Of a DNA stretch of 64,000 nucleotides, positions 20,701 through 31,010 are shown piece by piece. The stretch is from Delphinapterus leucas (Eukaryota > Chordata > Mammalia > Artiodactyla > Monodontidae), in contig NW_022098069.1 of the NCBI RefSeq assembly GCF_002288925.2, positions 83,422,380 to 83,486,379 on the forward strand, written 5' to 3'. The notes beneath the pieces are model-generated. The model saw nothing but the letters and a program-made list of their open reading frames with translations, searched no databases and was not told the origin of the DNA. The translations under genes were made by a program, and so were the position numbers. How positions within the stretch are numbered: position 1 is the first letter of the stretch; each line of letters begins with the position of its first letter.

Positions 20701-21234
20701 GGCAGGAATTGCTGTCTCTTCATCACTGTCCCTGAGTTTCTGCAAAAGCCTCACAGCTCCCATGCCCTGTGCACGCTGTTCAGGCTGGGAAGAGGCTGGC
20801 AGAGAGCTCAGCTTGGCGTTTCCCAGCAGAAGCAGTACGGCTTCTGGACTCTGCCTCCCAGGCCAGGGTCCAAGAGCTACCCCTCGTTGCCCTGAGACCC
20901 TGACAAAGTTCCACCTTTCTCCCTCAGTGCTCCTGCGTTGCTCTAAGATGTCTTCAACTGCCTTTATTACACACAAACAAGCATCGTCATCTGGCAAAGG
21001 CTTTGTTTAAATTAATGTTGCATAAAAAGATGGAGTATCACTTATTGGCCTTGGCAGCCGTGTGACGAGACAGCCTTAAAGCGAGTGACCTGGTCACTGG
21101 CTCTTAAGAGTTACAGAAACATTTTGCTGATCGGTGTAGAGGTTTCTCCCTTCCTGGAGCAGCACAGATGATTTTGGTAGGATCAGACCTGGAGCGCAAA
21201 CTCTCTTCTAATGCATGGGTTTGTGGCAGGATGT
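20701..21234. other. Unassigned non-coding sequence
   Basis: No gene or repeat recognised. Confidence 0.5.
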
Positions 21235-21405
21235 GATTGAAAGAGCCTAGGTTTGGTGCCTGTCAATTCTCGCTGTGCCCCTACCCAGCTGGCCAGCGTG
21301 GGCAGGTCGCTTCCCGATTTGCACCCCAGACCTCTCATCTGGAAAAGAGATTAATCTCTCCCTCAGAAGGAAGCTGTGTGGATTCGCTGAGATGGTGTGG
21401 GGACC
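21235..21405 (+). mobile_element. MIR
   Basis: 'gattgaaagagcctaggtttggtgcctgtcaattctcgctgtgcc...gggcaggtcgcttcc...ctctcatctggaaaagagattaat' follows the MIR order. Confidence 0.75.
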
Positions 21406-21549
21406 TGACTGGCTCTGGAGGCTCTGGAGGAGCTCAGAGGATGCCAGAGGCCCCTCCCCAAGGACCCTAAGTCCAGGCAAATTCCCTGAAATGTCAATTC
21501 CAGTAGGTGACTCTTTTGGTCAAAATCTCATGACCTTAAGAATAAACTC

Positions 21550-21660
21550 AATATTCTTCTGCTCGGTGTTCAAGTCCTTCCAGGATCTGCCCCCTGCTGT
21601 TTTCCTGCCCTCTGACCTCCCAGGTTCCCACCTGAGAGTGGGTGGTTAACCCTCGGAACT
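21550..21660 (+). mobile_element. L2 fragment
   Basis: 'gtgttcaagtccttccaggatctgccccctgctgttttcctgccctctgac' matches L2 ('caaggccctccatgatctggcccctgcctacc'). Confidence 0.75.
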
Positions 21661-21764
21661 CCACCTTCTCTCATCTCCACCTCCGAGCAAACTCCCTCAT
21701 TTCTGTCTCAACGCCATTGCTCGTTGGCAGACAGGCCTGCGTTAAGACTCTCCTCTGTATCATC

Positions 21765-22290
21765 AGGGTTCTAAGCTGTAAGTAACCGAAATCAACTCTG
21801 ACCGATTTAAGCAGAAAAAGAATTTGCTGCAAAGGAGAGTAAGGCACCACGGAATTGCTCGACAACGAGGTGGGGAGGCAGCTGGTGCGCATTCAACGGA
21901 AAGTAATAGCAAACTCGGCTCAGAATGACTAAAACAACAAAGAAATTCACAGTTCCCTGTAACAAGCGGAAATCCAAAGGCAGGGCAGCTCCAGGGGTGG
22001 TTAATTCAGGGGCTCCTTGATGGACGCTAAGACCCAGATCTTTCCATTTCTCTGCTCTGCTGGGCGTTCCTGGTGGTCACAAGGTGGCTGGAGAATCACA
22101 TCTGGACACAATGATGTGCAGACGAAGAGGAGAGGTACTCTCCCCTCCCAGTCATTCCCGGAATTAAGGGAATCTCCCGGCATCCCTTGGGGCAGCCCTC
22201 TCCTCAATCTCATTGGCCAGATGGACATTACGTGCCTATGCCCCGACCAATCATTGGCAGGCATGTGGACCAATCGGGAGGCTTGTCCGT
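21765..22290. mobile_element. Probable old dispersed repeat, family unresolved
   Basis: Begins 'atcatcagggttctaagctgtaagtaaccgaaatcaactctgaccgatttaagcagaaaaag' and ends with two CCAAT-type phrases ('ctcattggccagatgg', 'accaatcattggcag'). The layout is shared loosely with 3480-3860. Not named. Confidence 0.45.
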
Positions 22291-22291
22291 A

Positions 22292-22575
22292 GCAGGTGGG
22301 AGTGCGAGTTGGTGCCACCCCTTTGGAAACAGGCTTGGCAGGATCTCCTAAAGGTGGGCCTTCAGTGCCTCAGGACCAGCAGTTCCACCCGCACAGGGGG
22401 AGCCACGCAGCAGAGTATTCTCAGCAGCTCCTTGTTCCCTCGCAGAGCCTGGGAACCAGCCCGGTGCACGTCACCTGGAGACTGGACGAGTCAGCTACGG
22501 AATAGTCACCCAGTGGAATGCCACACGGCCGGCAAAATGAACAGCCGCAGGTGTGTGCGACGAAACAGATGATCT
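22292..22575 (+). mobile_element. Degraded L1 ORF2 end/3' region, sense
   Basis: 'aggtgggagtgcgagttggtgccacccctttggaaacaggcttggcagg', 'gaccagcagttccaccc', 'ggaatagtcacccagtggaatgccacacggccggcaaaatgaa' follow the L1 series ('gtgggaatgtaaaatggtgcagccactttggaaaacagtttggcag...acccagcaattccactcc...tggaatattattcggccataaaaaggaatgaa'). Many substitutions toward G and C. Confidence 0.7.
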
Positions 22576-22782
22576 TAATTAACCGTATGATATTGCGAGA
22601 GAAGGTACGTTTAAAAGATTATAGAGTCGATAAGCGCCGTAACTTACAAATCTAAAAACAAAATAGGGAGCTTTTGGCAATGATGCCGACTTATCTGTGA
22701 AGGAAAGCAAGGGAGTGATGCAGCCGGATCCGGACAGGGTTACCTTGGGTTGGAGGGGGGGCAAGCCGTTTGGCCCTGATGG

Positions 22783-23047
22783 TTTTTTTTTTTTAAAGAA
22801 TTAATTAATTTATTTATTTATTTTTGGCTGTGTTGGGTCTTAATTGCGGTGCACGGGATTCTCATTGTAGTGGCTTCTCTTGCTGCGGAGCACGGGCTCT
22901 AGGCGGGTGGGCTTCAGTAGTTGTGGCTCGCAGGCTCTAGAGCACAGGCTCAGTAGTCGTGGCGCACGGGCTTAGTTGCTCCGCGGCATGTGGGTTCTTC
23001 CCAGACCAGGGCTTGAACCCGTGTTCCCTGCATTGGCAGGCGGATTC
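22783..23047 (-). mobile_element. Long-type CHR SINE, distal unit of a dimer
   Basis: Carries its own T-rich tail complement and body but stops at 'gcaggcggattc', lacking the last ~28 bp (the tRNA-like start 'ggacttccctggtggcgcagtggttaa' in sense). It abuts the T run of the next SINE directly. Confidence 0.93.
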
Positions 23048-23405
23048 TTTTTTTTTTTTTTAATTAATTTATTTATTTGTTTTTGGCTGCATTGGGTCTT
23101 CGTTGCTGTGCGTGGGCTTTCTCTAGTAGCGGCGAGTGGGGGCTACTCTTCACTGCAGTGTGCGGGCTCCTCATTGCGGTGGCTTCTCTTGTTGCAGAGC
23201 ACGGGCTCAAGGCATGTGGGATTCATTAGTTGTGGCACGCGGGCTCAGTAGTTGTGGCTCACGGGTTCTAGAGTGCAGGCTCAGTACTTGTGGCGCATGG
23301 GCTTAGTTGCTCCGCGGCATGTGGGATCTCCCCGGACCAGGGCTCGAACCCGTGTCCCCTGCACTGGCCGGTGGATTCTTAACCACTGCACCACCAGGAA
23401 AGTCC
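23048..23405 (-). mobile_element. Long-type CHR SINE, full-length unit of a dimer
   Basis: Full unit from a T run to 'ccactgcaccaccaggaaagtcc'. The pair 22783-23405 is flanked by one near-perfect 10-bp duplication (22773-22782 GCCCTGATGG; 23407-23416 GCCCTGCTGG), which suggests that both units arrived together. Confidence 0.93.
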
Positions 23406-23599
23406 AGCCCTGCTGGCCTCTATTTCCAAGGAGGATAAGTGACATGGGATAGAGATGGTGTCTGTGGATGCTACCTCTGTCTCTCCATTCTGGGTGGGGC
23501 CAGACCTTCAGAGCTCCCCTCCTTGATGCCTCCGGGTCTCCGAGCTCCACACCTTTGAGGCGTGGCAACTCCTCCTTGCCTCTCTCCTCTGGATCATCT

Positions 23600-23790
23600 C
23601 TAACAGGCCTCCCTGCTGGGCCTCAGCTCCGTCTGCCGTGCTCTCCCACACAGCACCCTCCAGCTCTGCAGGACCCCTCTGCCTGGAAGGGGCTCCCTTC
23701 CTCCGTTTGACAAACCCCTACTCTCTCTCAAGGCCCAGCTCAAAGGTCATGTTCTCTTTGACATCATCACTGACTGTGCAAAGCCCTGAA
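23600..23790 (+). mobile_element. L2 fragment
   Basis: 'ctgcctggaaggggctcccttcc...acaaacccctactctctctcaaggcccagctcaaaggtcatgttctctttgacatcatcactgac' matches the L2 3' region. Confidence 0.88.
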
Positions 23791-23829
23791 GGAGGGTGGA
23801 GCAAACCCTGGAGTACTGATGGGAGTGGA

Positions 23830-23985
23830 CTCCTGGTAGAGGGCACAGCAGATACAAAGGCCCTGAGGCAGGAGTGTGCCGGCAGTGTTTCTGGAACAGC
23901 AAGGAGGCCAGTGTGGCTGGAGTGGAGGGTGCGTGGGGGAGTAAGAGAGAGGGGCTGAGAGGGTGAGGTCTGGGTAGTGTCAGCT
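23830..23985 (+). mobile_element. Old dispersed repeat of the CCCTGAGGCAGGA type
   Basis: 'aaaggccctgaggcaggagtgtgcc...gaacagcaaggaggccagtgtggctggagtgg' is a well-known mammalian repeat phrase. I cannot assign the family with certainty (old LINE/CR1-like). Confidence 0.65.
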
Positions 23986-23989
23986 GTGG

Positions 23990-24235
23990 GTTTTATTTTT
24001 TAAGTTTTATTTTACATTGGACTATAGTTGACTTACAATGTCATGTTAGTTTCAGGTGTACAGCAGAGTGATTCCGTTTTACATATACATGTATCCATTC
24101 TTTTTCAAATTCTTTTCCTCTTTAGGTTATCACAGAATATTGAGCAGAGTTCCCTGTGCTTTACAGTAGGTCCTTGTTGGTTGTGCATTTTAAATACAGC
24201 GGTGTGTGCATGTTAGTCCCAATAGGTTGTGGTGT
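23990..24235 (-). mobile_element. L1 3' UTR fragment, antisense
   Basis: 'ttaagttttattttacattggactatagttgacttacaatgtcatgttagtttcaggtgtacagcagagtgattc...gttccctgtgctttacagtaggtccttgttgg' is the reverse complement of the cetartiodactyl L1 3' UTR. It starts near the poly(A) complement. Confidence 0.92.
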
Positions 24236-24735
24236 TCTGTAAGGGCGTGGCTTGCACGCTGCCTGTGATGGGAGGGAAAGGTCAGACTTTGGGTTTCAAG
24301 GGAACCTCTGGCTGCTGAGTCGAGAGCAGACTGTCGGGGGCAGCTAGGAGGTGAGGATGAAGTAAAGTCCTGGGTATGGCAATCACGGCCTTGCAGGTGC
24401 TGGGCTGCAGTGTCATCTCCTGCCCTGTCCCTCCCTGTCCCCCAGTTTCTTCCCAGACACACACATGTACGCCCCAGTGACACCCACCCAGTGGGTCCCT
24501 TTGTCTTACTTTCCTTCCTGATCTAACTACCTGGTGAACTTCTGCATTTGAGACCCCAGGTGGGTGTCCCTTCCCAGGGAAGCCTCGCTGAGCTCCTCTG
24601 TGTCCCGATGGCATACTCACCATTCCCTCCTCTCAGTGTTCCAGAACCTTCCCCACACACACACTGTGGACCATGACACCAGTGACCCTTGACTGAGCAA
24701 CTCCTATGACTAGGTCCCATTTGACCCTAAAATAG
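24236..24735. other. Unassigned non-coding sequence
   Basis: No feature recognised. 24540-24600 has weak L2-like text. Confidence 0.45.
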
Positions 24736-24840
24736 TACCACCACTGTCCCCATTTTACATACGGGAGAACTGAGGCTGAGAGAGAGGGTCCGGCCACCTG
24801 CTGAAAAGCACACAGCCCACAGGTGGCCAGGGCACTGGGC
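24736..24840 (-). mobile_element. MIR, antisense
   Basis: 'ccaccactgtccccattttacatacgggagaactgaggctgagagagagggtc...aaaagcacacagcccacaggtggc' is a diverged antisense MIR. Confidence 0.85.
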
Positions 24841-25197
24841 ACGGTGTGTGTGTTTTCTCTGCCAGGCTGGTGGTCTTGGCAGGCAGGGGCCTGGCCCCAT
24901 TCACTTCTGGGTCCCGGGGCCTGCTGTAACGGCTGCAGCGGGGCTTCTGGGGGCCCAGGCGCGTCCACCGGCAGCCACCATGGGCCATCTCCAGCCTGCT
25001 TCCGTGCCAGGTGGGCAGCCTGCCTCTGGGTCTCAGGCTTGGGGGCACTTCCTGCCTGCGAAATCTCATTCTTGCTGTGCTGGCAAAGATGGAGCCCAGC
25101 TCTTGCTTCCATGTGTGGGGCTGACTCTTTAGCTCTTAGCACTTTCCAGCGATCTGTTCGCTTTCTTCGTTTGTCTTGTTTTCTGTCTCTCGCCCTA
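24841..25197. other. Unassigned non-coding sequence
   Basis: GC-rich. The 246-codon minus-strand frame at 24633-25373 spans a MIR, this unique part and a MER5A, so it cannot be a real gene. Confidence 0.5.
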
Positions 25198-25422
25198 GAA
25201 CGGTGCTCCTCAGCTTTAGCACTCTTGCTGTTTGGGGCTGCGTCACCCTCTGTGGGGCGCCTGCCCTGTCCGTTAGACGATGTTGAGTAGCATCTGTGTC
25301 CTCCACCCACCCAAGGCCAGGAGCAGCCCCACCCCCAGACGTGTGAATACCAGACACATCTCGACATTGTCAAGTGGCCTCTGGGGGAAGAAACCCACCC
25401 CTGTTAAGAACCACTGCCTGGA
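25198..25422 (-). mobile_element. MER5A-like hAT-Charlie DNA transposon relic
   Basis: Read in reverse it begins 'ccaggcagtggttcttaac', continues 'gacaatgtcgagatgtgtctgg', 'ggtggaggacacagatgctactcaacatcgtct' and 'gacagggcag', and ends 'gctgaggagcaccgt'. This is the MER5A order (nonautonomous, ~190 bp). Confidence 0.87.
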
Positions 25423-25558
25423 ACGTCGGCTGCGTGAGGGCAGAAAGTTTGGTCCGTATGTTCACACTGGTGTCCACCCCTGACCCCCCTACCTGCCCAG
25501 GATGGGGCCTGGGACACGGGAGGCCTGAATAAATACTTGCTGAGCGTCGCTGAGCTGA
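25423..25558 (+). mobile_element. L2 3' end
   Basis: 'gaacgtcggctgcgtgagggcagaaagtt...caggatggggcctgggacacgggaggcctgaataaatacttgctgag' is the L2 terminus. Confidence 0.82.
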
Positions 25559-25559
25559 T

Positions 25560-25668
25560 CACACGCAGGCACGGCCAGGTCTCTGCAGGAGGTGGTGTCG
25601 CCCCATTTCTCAGGTGCGGAAATGGCTGTCAGGAGAGTCGAGCACCTGCCAAAGGTGAGCGTGAGATA
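25560..25668 (-). mobile_element. MIR, antisense
   Basis: 'tcgccccatttctcaggtgcggaaatggctgtcaggagagtcgagcacctgccaaagg' fits a diverged antisense MIR. Confidence 0.6.
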
Positions 25669-25849
25669 GGAGGTGCCAGGAACAGGGCACACCGTCAGGT
25701 CACAGTGTCTTTGGTGTCCCAGTGCAGGGACAGCCTTCAGCTGGCCAGTGCCAGGCCCGGAGGGGCCACAGGGAAAGGAGAATGCATCGAAGGGGCCAGT
25801 GACTGCATCTTCTCCTGGCTCTCGTGTGGACCGATGGTAGCAGATGGCA

Positions 25850-26450
25850 AAGTGCAGCAAAATTAATGGGAAAAAACCAACCAAAATCTCATCCAGCCAC
25901 GGAAAGGACATCCTGCCATTTGTGACAACGTGGCTGGACCTTGAGGGCACCATGCTAGGTGAGATAAGTCAGACAGAGACAGACAGATACTGCCTGGTAT
26001 CACTTATACGTGGAATCTTAAAAAAAAGTCAAATTCATAGAAACGGAGAGCAGAAAAGTCGTTGCCGGGGCAATAGGGCTTGGGGGGTGGGGGAAGAGGG
26101 GAAGAGGGAGAGGTTAGTGAGAGGTTACAAACTTTCAGCTGTAGGAGGAATAAGGGGTGAGGATCTAACATAAAACATGGTAACTATGGTTGATAACATT
26201 GTATTGTATAATTGAACTTTGCTAAGAGAGTAGAACTTAAATGTTCTCAGCAAAAAAAAAAAAAAAAAAAAAAAAGGGAAAAAAGAAGAAAGAAAGAAAG
26301 GCAAATATGATAAATGTGTGATGTGATGGCTGTGCTAATTAACTAGATAGGAGGAATCGTCCCACAGTGTATCCGTATATCAAATCACCATGACATACAT
26401 TTTAAATATCTTACACATTTGTCAGTTGTACCTCAATAAAGCTGGAAAAG
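25850..26450 (+). mobile_element. L1 3' end, sense
   Basis: Phrases in L1 order: 'gtggctggaccttgagggcaccatgctaggtgagataagtcagacagagacagacagatactg', 'tatcacttatacgtggaatctt', 'ttgccggggcaatagggc', 'ggtaactatggttgataacattgtattgtat', an A run of 25 at about 26250-26275, then 'catgacatacattttaaatatcttacac...tcagttgtacctcaataaagctgg'. No usable ORF remains. Confidence 0.93.
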
Positions 26451-27350
26451 CCCACATCAACTGGAGGTTTTGGGGGAAGGCTGGTGTGGAAGCCCGGGTC
26501 GGGGTGGGGGGGGACCCTGACCTTGGAAGGCAGGGCCTGGGGCGTGTCAACCCGCCTGTCTTGGCACAAAGCCCCCCGCCCCCCTGTCTCGATGCGCTGG
26601 GCTTCTCTGCGAAAGCCGCTTGCTTGGATGCCGAAGGGGCTGGTGGGCCTGGGGACCAGGTGCTGATTGACGGGCTCTGGGAGATGGGTTACAGTCTATC
26701 TGAGTGGGCTCGGGGCCTGATTTGAAAGTCACATCCTGACTAAACAGAACATCAATCTGAATTTCATGTTTAGTTACTCTTGCACCCAGCTGGGTCTGTG
26801 CCAGGCAGGGCGGGGCTGCGTAGACATCGCTGGGAGGACGCCACCCACCTGTCCGCCCTGCCCCCATCGCAGACCCGGTGGAGGGAAACAGCTTGTGACT
26901 TTTCAGGATAGTTGAGCTGCAGGTGAGCAACAGGGCAGAACAGCAGAGACTGGGGCCAGCCTCCCCCAGCAGAGGTAAAGTGGGGACTTTTGAAAATGGG
27001 GTGTCCCAAGCCACATCATCAACATCGCTGTGTTTCAGAGCAGCCAGGAGGCCCCAGCCTTGGACCGGGGATGTGGGTTCTGGGAAGAGAGAGGAAGTGG
27101 GCACCAGCTGGGCCTGGCAGCAGGGCTGGGAAGTGGACTTGTGGGCCACCTGTGCTTGACCTCGTGAGGAAGGGGTGGGAAATGCCAATCGGAGGAGGCT
27201 TGCAGACCTGCCCCTGCCGCCCTCAGGGCTGGCAGATCTGCTGCTATCACTGCCAAACTCTGACGTGGCCCCGTCTCTGCTGTCCCAGAGCTGCTTCTCA
27301 CTGCCACGGACTGGGTTGTGCTCAGGCCTCCACCTCCAGCCTCATCCTCC
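26451..27350. other. Unassigned non-coding sequence
   Basis: GC-rich, no confident repeat. The 213-codon minus-strand frame at 26547-27188 has no recognisable domain. Confidence 0.5.
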
Positions 27351-27448
27351 GTGCCCCCTCCCCCCAGCCCCTCATAGGGCCTCCAGGCCCCTCCCTCCCT
27401 CAGTAACCTTCGGTGGCTCCCTATTGCCCGAGAGGCATTAAGGCACCT
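27350..27448 (+). mobile_element. L2 fragment
   Basis: 'cctccctcagtaaccttcggtggctccctattgcccgagaggcattaagg' matches the L2 'ttcaatggctccccattgcc' region. Confidence 0.75.
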
Positions 27449-27464
27449 GGGGGGTTGGGGGCGG

Positions 27465-27612
27465 GGTCACATCCTGGCTCAGTCAGCGTATTAGCCAAGC
27501 GACCTCAGGCAAGTTTCTTAGCCTCTGTGTGCCTCAGTCGCCTCAGCTGTACGTGGGGATAAGAGCAGCCCCCAGGGTGATGTGAGGCCCTAGGGCAGTG
27601 CGGGCGTGACCT
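27465..27612 (+). mobile_element. MIR
   Basis: 'tcacatcctggctcagtcagcgtattagccaagcgacctcaggcaagtttcttagcctctgtgtgcctcagtcgcctcagctgtacgtggggataagagcag' is a clear forward MIR. Confidence 0.92.
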
Positions 27613-27794
27613 GGGCCTGTCCGCCTGCCCCGCCTCCCCCTCTGGACAGGACCGGGGACCCCCCGCCAAGGCCCTTCCCCATGCTCAGCACCTGCTCTTC
27701 CGCCCGGCCTGCCCGAGATCTGTCAGGGGCTCTCCTTCCAGGCAGCGCCTGGCCCTGGATCAACCGCTCCAGGGCTGGGCTCTCACCTGATGTC

Positions 27795-27890
27795 TCTCAC
27801 AGGCTGTGGGCTCCCTGGGGATGGGGCTGGGCCATATTCATCTCCACTGTCTCTGCTGCTAAGCGCAGAGCCTGGCCCCGAGCTGGGCCT
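27795..27890 (+). mobile_element. L2 3' end
   Basis: 'gctgtgggctccctggggatggggctgggccatattcatctccactgtctctgctgctaagcgcagagcctggcc' matches the L2 terminus. Confidence 0.75.
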
Positions 27891-28298
27891 TGGGGGAGGT
27901 TCGGGGGCTGCAGGCCCCTCCACTGTTTGCCGAGTCTCTCTACTTGTCCCCTCCAGCCTGGCTTGTCCCTGCCTCCCATCTTCAGGGGGCACCCACTGAA
28001 AGGGGGATAATTTCTGAGCCTCCTGAAGCCCACTGACACGCCAGCCCCGGAGCTGGGGCCTCTGGTGGGGTTGCTGGTGACGGATGGTGGGCTGTCTGTC
28101 TCTATTTATCTCTGCCGAGGCAGCCCCTTCCTGGGCTCCAGCACCTTATTTACAGCCAACCTGAGGGGCTTGTGAAATCCTTTCTGGATCCGGCTCCATT
28201 TATCAGTCCCTTCTGACGGGGTGATCACGGCCTCATCACTCTCCTGTCCTCGGCTTCCTCGCCTCCCTTTCCCAGCCTTTCCAGGGAGGAGGGCAAGG
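27891..28298. other. Unassigned non-coding sequence
   Basis: No feature recognised. Confidence 0.5.
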
Positions 28299-28541
28299 AA
28301 AGGTATCCTTATTTTTTATTTATTTATTTTTTTTGCGGTACGCGGGCCTCTCACTGTTGTGGCCTCTCCCGCTGTGGAGCACAGGCTCTGGACGCGCAGG
28401 CTCAGCGGCCATGGCTCACGGGCCCAGCTGCTCCGCGGCATGTGGGATCTTCCCAGACTGGGGTACGAACCCACGTCCCCTGCATCTGCAGGTGGACTCT
28501 CAACCACTGCGCCACCAGGGAAGCCCAAAGGTATCCTTATT
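28299..28541 (-). mobile_element. Cetacean short-type CHR SINE with intact 15-bp target-site duplication
   Basis: SINE body 28314-28526 lies between two identical copies of AAAGGTATCCTTATT (28299-28313 and 28527-28541). Body phrases are the same as at 11406. Perfect flanks and low divergence make it a recent insertion by L1-type target-primed reverse transcription. Confidence 0.97.
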
Positions 28542-28547
28542 AATGGC

Positions 28548-28770
28548 CGTAACGACAGTGACTTCTCGAGGGCTCACCGTGCACCTTTTACGCATCCTCT
28601 GTCCCATCCCCCAGCTGTTCTTCAGGGCACAAACATGACCACCTCCATTTACAGCCCAGAAACAGAGAGGTTGAGGGGCCACCTGGTGTCACACAGCGAG
28701 AAGTTGGTGGGGCTGGGATTGGAACCTGGCAGCCTGGCTCCAGAGTCTATACTCTGTGGCCTCCACATCA
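28548..28770 (-). mobile_element. MIR, antisense
   Basis: 'acctccatttacagcccagaaacagagaggttgaggggccacctggtgtcacacagcgagaagttggtggggctgggattggaacctggcagcctggctccagagtctat' is a long, clear antisense MIR. Confidence 0.95.
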
Positions 28771-28981
28771 CTGCTCGGCACCTGCAGCATTGTTACCAGA
28801 AAGAGGCCACGGCGAGGTGACTGGGGCAAAGTTGTTTGCTCAGTCAGTGAGTCAGTCAACAAGTGTTTCTGAGACCTGGGCACTGGGGACACAGATAATA
28901 AATGTCAAAAACGTTTTGTATGTATTTGCTCATTTAATTTGCTAGAGTAAAATGCATGCAAGTTAGTTGCTCTTGTTATTA

Positions 28982-29676
28982 TTCTTTTCCAGTATGGTTT
29001 ATCCCGGGATATTGAATATAGTTCCCTGTGCTCTACAGTAGGATCTTGTTGTTTATCCATTCTCTGTGTAATAGTTTGCAGCTGCTAGGCCCAAACTCCC
29101 ACTCCATCCCCCTGCCCTTGGCAACCACAAGTCTCTTCTCTATGTCTGTGAGTCTGTTTCTGTTTCGTAGATAAGTTCATTTGTGTCATATTTTAGATTC
29201 CACGTATCAGTGATATCATATGGTATTTTCTTTCTCTGTCTGACTTACTTCACTTATATGATCATCTCTAGGTCCATCCATGTTGCTGCAAATGGCATTA
29301 TTTCATTCTTTTTCATGGCTGAGTAGTATTCCATTGTATACATGTACCACATCTTCTTTATCCATTCATCTGTTGATGGACATTTAGGTTGTTTCCATGT
29401 CTTGGCTGTTGTGAATAGTGCTGCTATGAGCATAGGGGTGCATGTATATTTTTGAATTACAGTTTTGTCTGGATATATGCCCAGGAGTGGGATTGCTGGG
29501 TCATATGGTAATTCTATTTTTAGTTTTCTGAGGAACCTCCATCCTGTTTTCCAGTGGCTGCACCAACTTACATTCCCACCAACCGCGTAGGAGGGTTCCC
29601 TTTTCTCCACACCCTCTCCAGCATTTGTTATTTGTAGACTTTTTAATGATGGCCGTTCTGACTGTTGTGAGGTGGT
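28982..29676 (-). mobile_element. L1 fragment lacking both ends, flanked by a target-site duplication
   Basis: Antisense L1 text from 'tatcccgggatattgaatatagttccctgtgctctacagtagg' to 'ggccgttctgactgttgtgaggtgg'. Flanked by AAGTTAGTTGCTCTTGTTATTA (28960-28981, shown in part as a match) and the similar 29677-29695. The L1 3' UTR end and poly(A) are missing. Confidence 0.85.
29254..29610 (-). pseudogene. L1 ORF2 C-terminal fragment, inactivated
   Basis: The minus strand encodes a fragment of the L1 ORF2 protein C-terminal region, recognised by the motifs [32 protein letters not shown] and [17 protein letters not shown]2 normally supplies endonuclease and reverse transcriptase; this part lies after the reverse transcriptase domain. 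A premature stop after the DLEMII motif (TAA at 29254-29256) replaces the normal continuation, and the upstream portion is absent. It cannot act as an enzyme. Confidence 0.93.
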
Positions 29677-29795
29677 AAGTTAGGTGCTGTTATTAACCTC
29701 ATTTTACAAATGAGGAACAGGCACAGGGGCGTTAAGTGACTTGCTTAAGGTCACACAGCAAATAAGTGGGGAAGACAGGGTTGGAGCCCAGCTGT

Positions 29796-30539
29796 GTCCT
29801 GCCTTGGAGGTGTTCATGGTCTAGTCCGTCCATCACCATGCAGGGCCACGGGATCGCCGGGGAACACTGAGGAGTCTGAACCCAGGTGGGAACTTGGCAG
29901 GCCGATGCATGGAGGGGTGGCCATCCTGGAGGGGAGAGGGGAAGGTCTACGTGGGGAGGCCTGAGGGTGCCCTGTCTCCACCCGCCACCCACTCACCTGC
30001 AGACATGCCCTGTGGTTACTGCGCTGAGAGCTGGGCACACGGCCTGAACGGAGTTGGCTCCTGCCCTTTGGGGGCTCTTCCGGGACCAGGGCAGTGGGAA
30101 GGGCAGGCCCACTGCCAGTGACTTGGGGCTGAGCCCTGGAGGAGCATGGGGCATGGAGTCCTCCTCTCCTCTGAGGCCCACCGGATCTCCAGGTGGGGTG
30201 GGCCAGGAAGCCAGGTACCCCTTCTGTTGGGGACGTAAGGGCTTTGGTGGTGGACCTGGCGCCGAGGCCCAGAGGCAGCCGAGTCCCTCCCACCCCGCTC
30301 GCTGCAGCCACTGCGAAGTCGCCACCCTCCTGACCTCATCTGGTAGAATTTAGACCTGCCTTTGGAGACCTCGTTTCACCAAACCATTTAAAAGTCAGTG
30401 TGAAGCTCATGTGGCGTTTGCACTCGCCTCCTCTTGTTACGCCTTGGGCGTCTGGGCTGAAGAGAAAGGCCAGGAAGCAGAGTTCATGGTGGGGAGGTTG
30501 TGACTGTGCGGGGGGCAGCGGGGGGTCTGCGGCCGTGGA
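29796..30539. other. Unassigned non-coding sequence
   Basis: GC-rich unique-looking sequence. No gene or repeat recognised. Confidence 0.5.
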
Positions 30540-30645
30540 GGGCAGAGAGTTTGGGACTTCTGCCACCCAGGTGCTTTGTGACTCTGGGTTCACGACTTAA
30601 CCTCTCTGGGCTTCAGGGCTGGAGGTTGGAGAAACCCTTGGGTGT
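30540..30645 (+). mobile_element. MIR core fragment
   Basis: 'gctttgtgactctgggttcacgacttaacctctctgggcttcagggc' matches the MIR core. Confidence 0.75.
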
Positions 30646-30859
30646 GGGGGAAGCTGTTGTCCCACTGAACAAAAACATCCAACTGCTTTGTGCCCAAGAA
30701 CCTGTTAGCTTTTGTCCAGCAGGGTCCCATTAATGGGACATTCCTGTGTACCCTGTTCTTTGCTACCACTCACCCATCCCTAGCTCAGCCCCTTGGTACT
30801 GGACGGTGTTATGCTAAGTACCATACACATTCCACTGGGTACACAGGACACTGGGCCCA

Positions 30860-31010
30860 AGAGGACGGCTTCAGGGGCACAGGGGAGCTTTTTGGGGTGA
30901 TGGAGATGCTCTCCATTCTGATTGTGCTGGTGGTTAGACGAAGGCTCAGGACTGTACACCGAAACGGGGGGATTTAACTGTATATGCATTATATCTCAAA
31001 AGTATTTTTC
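30860..31010 (+). mobile_element. Old L1 3' end, sense
   Basis: 'ggagctttttggggtgatggagatgctctccattctgattgtgctggtggttag...actgtacaccgaaac...tatgcattatatctcaaaag' follows the old L1 3' UTR order. Confidence 0.82.

Larger units (their letters stand above)
28900..29795 (-). mobile_element. MIR split by an L1 insertion
   Basis: The left part (28900-28981, low-CpG AT-rich MIR end) and the right part (29677-29795: 'attaacctcattttacaaatgaggaacaggcacaggggcgttaagtgacttgcttaaggtcacacagcaa') are one antisense MIR separated by an L1 piece. Confidence 0.85.

Noticed and set aside
24633..25373. 246-codon open frame on the minus strand
   Set aside because: It runs across an antisense MIR, unique DNA and a MER5A relic, has no recognisable domain, and overlaps other frames. 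GC-rich DNA gives such frames by chance.
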